Source of the DNA: Mycoplasma crocodyli MP145 | Lineage (GTDB): Bacteria > Bacillota_I > Bacilli_A > Mycoplasmatales > Metamycoplasmataceae | Direction: 5' to 3' | NCBI RefSeq assembly: GCF_000025845.1 | Contig: NC_014014.1 | Span: 865,748 to 908,929 of the forward strand | Length of the DNA: 43,182 nucleotides | In this document: positions 38,096 to 43,182 of the stretch, in pieces | Layout: each line of letters begins with the position of its first letter | Position numbering within the stretch: position 1 is the stretch's first letter | Translations under genes and position numbers: made by a program | Notes under the pieces: model-generated | What the model was told of the DNA's origin: nothing | The model's input: only the letters and a program-made list of their open reading frames with translations | Database searches by the model: none

Positions 38096-40966
38096 ATGAA
38101 TAATAATGAAAAGTTAGAACAACAAAAAAAACAATTTATCAATCCATTAAATCAAATTGATAACACCAAGAAAATAGGAAATCTTTTCTATAGTAAAGAT
38201 AATTTTCTTAAAGTTTACAAAAACAAAATTTATATGGAAAAATCAGATGAAGCTTTCGGTTTAAAGCCCGAAACCATCCTTCTTTTTGCTAACTTTTTTT
38301 CATTAATGATAAAAGAAAATAAACAAAATTCAAGTGTGTTTATCAACTACGATGATAAAAAAAATTCGAACTTATATGCAAATATTTTTGCAAGAACTTT
38401 GTATAAAAACGGGATAAAAATTAACTCGTTTAAGGATTCATCATTAATTCCAAAACCGATAAAATTTATGTTTATCACCAAATCAAACAGTGATTACATT
38501 GTTGATTTTTCTTCATTTTTAGATGATGAAAAATCAACAACTATTAGTTTTTTTTATGGTAACGGAAATGTTTTTAGCGAAAAAATTGTTTCTAAAATGG
38601 TATATGAAACAATACAAAATTCACAAGATTTATCATTTCAAGTTCCTGTTGAAAAATATGAAGAAAACTTTTTTGACCATCATATTTATAACTATTTAAG
38701 TAAAAATAAAATAAACTTTGATGGGTCTAGTTATTTTACAATTACTGATAAAACTAACGAGTTTTTTTATAAAAATTTTCTTAAATCAAAAACGGTTTCT
38801 ATATCAAAATCATTAATAAACATAAGTTGTAACTCCACATTAAGACCCTTGCAATTAGCAACTCTTAAAGGAAAATTAAAGTCAAAATATATATCTTTTT
38901 TGATATCTAATGAAGGCTATTCACTAAGGGTTGCAATAAGCAAAAAAAGAACAAAAATTAAGTATTTAACCGCTGATGAAATTGCAGTACTTTATCTTGA
39001 TAATATAATCAAAAATATTGATAAAAACGAACTAAAAAACAAATATATTGTTAAAACTATCGCTACCACAAGTTTCATTAATGAGTGAGCAAAAGTTCGT
39101 GAAATAAAAATTAAAGAAGTTGATGAATATAACTATGAGCAAGTTATATCTGATAAAAATGCATTATTGTATTTTAACGAAGATTATGTATTTCTAAGTT
39201 ATGATGACGAGACACAAACAAATAACTCATACAAATTTTTGGAAGAGCTATCTAATATTCTAAATAGATACAAAAAAATAGATGAAATTGTTGATTACAT
39301 AGATTTTTTAACAGCACCATATAATCATTATTATAATGAAATCATGTCTTTTAATTCAACATATACTGATGCATCGAAATTCTTATCTAGAATTAAGTTG
39401 TTAGACAAAATTGAAAACGAAACAATTATAAGAAAAGATATCATAGAAAGTGGTTTTGATAAACCTTTTTGAATAGTTAAAATTTACTTAAGTAATGGAA
39501 CAAGTATAATACTAAAATATTCAATGGTTTATTCTAAAATAACTTACTATGTTCAAAACAAATGAAAAACAAATGAGTCGAAAATATTAGCAATTACAAA
39601 TGAGAAAACTGCATTAAGAGCAATTGAAGATATTAAAAATGATACAGTAAAAATAAAGCGAAAATATTTATCTGTTATAAAGTATTTGGTTTTTGTTTTA
39701 ATTACAATTCTTATCTTTGTTTTTCTATTTACTAGTGTATATCAATTAGAAAAAAAACAACCCGGTGTTGATACAACCAAGGTTTTTTGAAAATTATTTA
39801 GTTCTGCTTTTTATGGAAATTATAAAATTAAAATAGGGGTTGTTTCAATATTTTCAATGGTTGTGGTAGACCTTTTTATAACATCGTTATATTGAAAAAG
39901 GTCACTTACATTCCAACATCAAAAAGTAACGTGACGTGATGTAATTACAATTTCCTTTATAGGTAAAATTCTCCAAAAAATTACTCCAAAAAGTTTAGGT
40001 GCTGACGTTGGAAATTTCTGATATTTGCGAAAAAAAGGTGTTCCGGGAAATGTAATTGTTTCAGTAACTATATCATCGACAATAATTTATCAAATAAAAA
40101 GTGTCGTTCAGGGTTTTATAATAATACCGCTTGGTTTATATTTATTTTCAGACATTTTTTATGACTTGCAAGATAAGAATACACAAATATTTATTGCCTT
40201 TCTTGTTCTTGGCATTTTTGTTGATACAATGATCGGACTTGTTGTTGTACTCGCAACCCTCGTTAAAAAAGTTCAAAACTTTTTGTTAAAATTAATTATT
40301 TTTATAGGTACAAAAATTGTGTTTCTTCCTGTGTTGGATTGAGATAAAAAAAGAGCTAATTATGAAGAAATTCTTTCTATTAATAGAAAAACTCTAAAGA
40401 TGCTACTTACAAATTGAAAAATATTTTTAGAATTATTTTTCTATAAGTTTATTCAAATTTTTACTAACGGGCTAGGAATATACGGAATTTTGTCTGGTGC
40501 TTTCAAAACCAATTTAGCAGGCGGAACATACTTTAATGCTGTTTTTGGATACACATTGGCCGATACTGCAAATGCAATAAGCATCACTCCAGGTGGTTCA
40601 GGAACGGCAGAGTATTTCATAAAACAAATTTTCTCTCAAATTACTCAATCAACAACAATTAATATTGATAAGCACGGTAAATTTGAAAGTGTCTACATTT
40701 CAACAAAAGACGTTTCAACAATAGTAACTGCAGTAAATTCTGTAGCATCTGTAATCATACCTTCTTTGTTATCAGCATTGTTCTTGTTAACGGTATATAT
40801 AGGTGAAACCAGAAAAAATAAATACGCTCGAAAAAGACGAAATCTTTGCATTATGGAAAACAACGACATAAAAAATGTTAAATTAAAAACTACATTTTAT
40901 GTTGCTGCAACAATTGTTTGAGTTGTAGGGATTGCAGTTGTTTCTGGACTTTATATGTGAATATAA
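38096..40966 (+). CDS. Degenerate phosphohexomutase fused to an MprF/UPF0104-type flippase domain
   Basis: A 956-residue protein. Residues 40-515 follow the four-domain plan of phosphoglucomutase/phosphomannomutase: SVFINYDDKKNSNLYANIFARTLYKNGIKI (usual IGYDTR..S..fA), SKYISFLISNEGYSLRVAI where the DPDADR metal loop would be, IKYLTADEIAVLYLDNI, then LLYFNEDYVFLS for the EES sugar loop and SIILKYSMVYSKITYYV for RPSGTEPKI. All catalytic loops are altered (no TASHNP either), so no mutase activity is expected. Residues 524-956 contain about eight TM segments with LQKITPKSLGADVG and SITPGGSGTAEYF, the signatures of the MprF flippase/UPF0104 family. Several UGA Trp codons. It starts two bases after serS. 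It may use the dead enzyme domain to recognise a sugar or lipid head group for transport. Confidence 0.75.
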
Positions 40967-40974
40967 TTTAAAAT

Positions 40975-41015
40975 AAAATTTAAAATGTTGGGGGCAATCC
41001 AACATTTTAAATTTT
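40975..41015. terminator. 17-bp bidirectional terminator between the fusion gene and licD
   Basis: AAAATTTAAAATGTTGG is perfectly complementary to 40999-41015 around GGGCAAT. It ends both convergent genes. Confidence 0.85.
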
Positions 41016-41016
41016 G

Positions 41017-41754
41017 CTACTTAACATGGTAAAAGCCATAATGTTTAACGTTGGTTAATCATTTTTTTGGAGTCATATATTTTTGTCCATATCAATTTAA
41101 CAATAAAGTATTTCTTTCTTTAGAACATTTAAAACTTGTATCTTGAAACTTGACTAACTCAACATTAAACGGATCAACAGGTAAAACATGTTTTTTAAAA
41201 TATGTTTTTTTAAAGGGTGGTGAAATAATATAATAAACATGTGGTTCATTATTATCTATTTTTAATTGTCTTAAATATGTTTTATATGAAAGTTTTTTGA
41301 TAAAAAAAATAAATGGGAAGAAAAAGATCTTTATAATAATTAAATAGTATAAACGTTTGGGTATTTGCGTCTTAAAAAAACCACTTATAAATTTACATTT
41401 ATTTTTTAATGAAAAAGTTTTGTTTACATTTCTAATGTTTGTTTTAATGACTGGAAACAAATCTATAACAACAGGGTCATCATCATTTTCTTTATCATTA
41501 GATCACTTGGATCATGGTAAAAAGTTTTTTGAATTATCTGTTCAAAAAACTTTGTCTGGATATTTTTTGAACAAAATTTCAAGACCTTCATGGTCAATTA
41601 ATACATCTACATCATCATCTCACGGAATAAAACCACCGTGTCTAACAGTTCCTAAAAGCGAACCAAAACCTAAGGAATATTTTATATTTTCTTTGTCTAA
41701 AATTGTTGTTAATTCATTTAAAAGTTTCATTAATCTTTTTTGCTTATCATTCAT
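41017..41754 (-). CDS. LicD family phosphotransferase
   Basis: A 245-residue LicD protein. It has MKLLNELTTILDKENIKYSLGFGSLLGTVRHGGFIPWDDDVDVLI, the classic nucleotidyltransferase motif with GS.LG..RH..FIPWDDDvD, then DLFPV. The Trp of PWDDD is a UGA. Family members transfer phosphocholine or other phospho-groups to glycans or glycolipids. In mycoplasmas without a wall, the target is probably a membrane glycolipid or surface polysaccharide. Convergent with the pseudo-mutase/flippase gene, with which it may share a glycolipid pathway. Upstream TAATAT is seven bases before the ATG, close to leaderless. Confidence 0.9.
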
Positions 41755-41801
41755 ATATTGAATATTATTACACATTTTATAAAAATATTCTTTTTAAAAC
41801 A

Positions 41802-41807
41802 TTATAA
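41802..41807 (+). promoter_or_regulatory. -10 box of the small gene at 41819, very short leader
   Basis: TATAAT is ten bases before the ATG at 41819, so only about four leader bases are expected. The position is approximate to two bases. Confidence 0.45.
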
Positions 41808-41818
41808 TTTAAATCACT

Positions 41819-42136
41819 ATGAACACAGAACTACAAACAAAAAAATCTAAAGAGTTAAATTTATCATTTAGCTTTGCAATATTAGATTATCACAATAGAC
41901 ACTTTACTATTGAATTAGGAACAATGTTAAGAGATATAAACTATTCAGAAAAATACTGTGAATGATTTATGGAAGACTTACTATTTTTCTTAGAAATGAA
42001 CGGATACCAATTGAGATTTGACGTTTCTAGAATTAAATTTACAGGTATTGAAAACTTAAGATTATCTGCTGAAGACAAACTTGAGTTCGTAGACTTCTTA
42101 ACAAATAAAGTTACCAACTTCAAAATTACAGTGTAA
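41819..42136 (+). CDS. Hypothetical protein, 105 residues
   Basis: A small, soluble, acidic protein: LNLSFSFAILDYHNRHFTIELGTMLRDIN, EWFMEDLLFFLEMNGYQLRFDVSRI, LSAEDKLEFVDFLTNKV. It looks alpha/beta and has no membrane segment or signal. One UGA Trp codon in EWFMEDLL. It has its own promoter and a terminator at its end (42140-42165), shared with the convergent membrane gene. No family was recognised. Confidence 0.65.
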
Positions 42137-42139
42137 ACT

Positions 42140-42165
42140 AAAAAACGACAACTTAGTCGTTTTTT
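42140..42165. terminator. Bidirectional terminator after the 105-residue gene
   Basis: AAAAAACGAC and GTCGTTTTTT form a perfect 10-pair stem around AACTTA. The stop of the minus-strand gene lies in the loop region. Confidence 0.85.
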
Positions 42166-42977
42166 GTTTTTGTTTTCTTTGTAATTTTTATTTTATAAAT
42201 GAACTTTATTAAATATGCAAGTCCAGGCGATAAAAACACACCTAATAAAACCATTGTGAAATTTAAAGTTAATACAACAAATATGTTTGTTCCATTGTAG
42301 AAGAAAGGTTGAACAGGATTAAGGAAATTATAAACTGTCATATCGGCAGCTTTATATGGATTTACCTTTGTGGTAGATATATTTGAAAAATTATATGTAA
42401 CTAAAAATATGATTAACGCAAGCGCAAAATAACTTAAAATAAATAAATTATTTAGTCAAATTGTTTTACGAGATATTTCAAAATCCTTTCGAACTATTCA
42501 AAACATTATATATCCTGCCAACGGGTTTGTTACATGAACAATTAAACTTTTTATTGCAGTAAGTGGATTTTTTCAATCAACTCCATTTCAAGAAATTAGT
42601 GTTCAATACACTAAAAAAGTTATTGAAATTCAAACAATAGAAGAAAAAACAAATGCTTGAGTCTTTTTATTTTTTCAATAAAAGGGATAAACAATAAACA
42701 TTATCGCTAATATATAGTTACTTATATTTGTAAAAGTCATTGTTGTTTTTCAAGTTGTTGCTAACGCAGAAGGAATTAGGTTATTTTCACTTAAGAATTC
42801 TTTTATTTCTTGAGAATTAATCTTTTCTAACACAATGGTTGCTGAACTATAAAAATTAAGAATCGAAACAATAATATTAATAAACAATAATGATATTCCT
42901 ACTATTAAAAACATCTTCCTTTTTAATGTTCAATCAACAAAGTAATTTTGTATTGGTTTTATAATTTTATTTTTCAT
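42153..42977 (-). CDS. Hypothetical polytopic membrane protein
   Basis: A 274-residue protein with about six membrane segments, many Trp residues encoded by UGA, and a Lys-rich tail (KIKITKKTKTKND). It starts MKNKIIKPIQNYFVDWTLKRKMFLIVGISLL. The outline with a His-x-Thr-Asn-Pro (VHVTNPLAGYIMF) motif recalls small uncharacterised membrane proteins shared by mycoplasmas. No function can be given. TATAAT exactly six bases before the ATG (42984-42989) predicts a leaderless mRNA. Divergent from the lplA-like gene. Confidence 0.6.
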
Positions 42978-42983
42978 GAGACT

Positions 42984-42989
42984 ATTATA
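42984..42989 (-). promoter_or_regulatory. -10 box of the polytopic membrane gene, leaderless
   Basis: TATAAT, AGTCTC, then ATG at 42977. Confidence 0.65.
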
Positions 42990-43086
42990 GATTAAACAAA
43001 TATGCATTATAAAAAAATCAACTTTAAAAATTTGTTGTTTTTTTTATTCATATTTTTAAAATAGCCTTAATAAAAAAATATTTTGA

Positions 43087-43092
43087 TAGAAT
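43087..43092 (+). promoter_or_regulatory. Extended -10 box of the lplA-like gene, leaderless
   Basis: TGATAGAAT is a TGn-extended -10 with one base from consensus. It is followed by AAAACT and then ATG at 43099. Confidence 0.6.
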
Positions 43093-43098
43093 AAAACT

Positions 43099-43182
43099 AT
43101 GAAAATATTTGTATCAGAAAACCTTTCTCCTTATGTAAATTTAAGTATAGAGGAGTTATTAATTAAAAATGATAATGAAAAA
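43099..43182 (+). CDS. Start of a lipoate-protein ligase-like protein, 3' partial
   Basis: Only 28 residues are in the window: MKIFVSENLSPYVNLSIEELL, then IKNDNEK. The pattern (S.n..PY.NL.iEE.Ll) is that of the N-terminus of lipoate-protein ligase A in Firmicutes and mycoplasmas. The catalytic part is not visible. Promoter is leaderless (43087-43092). The call is therefore tentative. Confidence 0.5.
   Translation, partial: MKIFVSENLSPYVNLSIEELLIKNDNEK

Noticed and set aside
43009-43045. Hairpin AAAAAAATCAAC with GTTGTTTTTTTT between 42977 and 43099
   Set aside because: It lies between two divergent promoters where no transcript ends, and the stem is short and mostly A-T. Probably chance.
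1-43182. tRNA, rRNA, CRISPR array, insertion sequence or prophage
   Set aside because: No tRNA arm GGTTCRAATCC, no array of direct repeats with spacers, no transposase and no phage genes were found on either strand.

Overview
The window is mycoplasmal DNA. It is very AT-rich, the genes are tightly packed, and reading frames are closed only by TAA and TAG. UGA codes for tryptophan throughout, for example in the thioredoxin WCGPC site, the DHFR MPWR motif and the LicD PWDDDVD motif. Gene content (a P80/P60-like pair before hinT, a dnaX-ybaB-recR-tmk-holB-rsmI block, many lipoproteins, no wall genes) fits the hominis/bovis/synoviae side of the Mollicutes. I cannot name the species.

Layout. 1-5.5 kb (minus): a sugar ABC import operon with a small membrane protein, a solute-binding lipoprotein, a second membrane protein, and a permease with a very long coiled-coil N-terminus that runs off the left edge. 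5.6-8.2 kb (minus): a GH13 glycosidase lipoprotein and a GntR/HutC-type regulator. Matching CTTG-N6-CAAG operators stand before the transporter operon and before the regulator, so this is probably one sugar regulon. 8.3-13.5 kb (minus): the DNA replication/repair block rsmI, holB, tmk, recR, ybaB, dnaX. 13.7-14.85 kb (minus): a YwaF/TMEM164-like membrane protein and a 37-residue basic protein. 14.98-16.7 kb (plus): a PC4/YdbC-like protein and ffh. 16.85-18.2 kb (minus): three overlapping two-TM (SLATT/DUF4231-like) proteins. 18.4-22.6 kb: trxA, then hinT, P60-like and P80-like on minus. 22.6-27.0 kb (plus): a degenerate LicD-like protein and nrdF-nrdI-nrdE, whose NrdF has the VPK substitutions of metal-free class Ie ribonucleotide reductase. 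27.05-28.4 kb (minus): folA and thyA. 28.6-31.1 kb: a basic hypothetical protein and a DpnII-like GATC restriction-modification pair flanked by two related hairpins. 31.3-36.7 kb (minus): a transglutaminase-like lipoprotein, yidC, rnpA, rpmH. 36.8-41 kb (plus): serS and a fusion of a degenerate phosphohexomutase with an MprF/UPF0104-type flippase. 41.0-43.2 kb: LicD, a small hypothetical protein, a polytopic membrane protein, and the start of an lplA-like gene.

How it works together. Nucleotide metabolism is well represented: RNR makes deoxynucleotides, thioredoxin could reduce it, ThyA, DHFR and Tmk supply dTTP, and the neighbouring block encodes clamp-loader and repair subunits. The sugar genes form a regulated import and hydrolysis module at the cell surface. 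SRP (Ffh) and YidC serve the many membrane proteins and lipoproteins.

The strongest unexpected signals are: (i) eight genes whose -10 hexamer lies exactly six bases before the ATG, which predicts widespread leaderless mRNAs; (ii) the pseudo-phosphohexomutase/flippase fusion; (iii) the class Ie RNR signature; (iv) the GntR operator pair; and (v) the three-gene SLATT-like operon. No tRNA, rRNA, CRISPR array, insertion sequence or origin was recognised. No gap between genes exceeds 300 bases.
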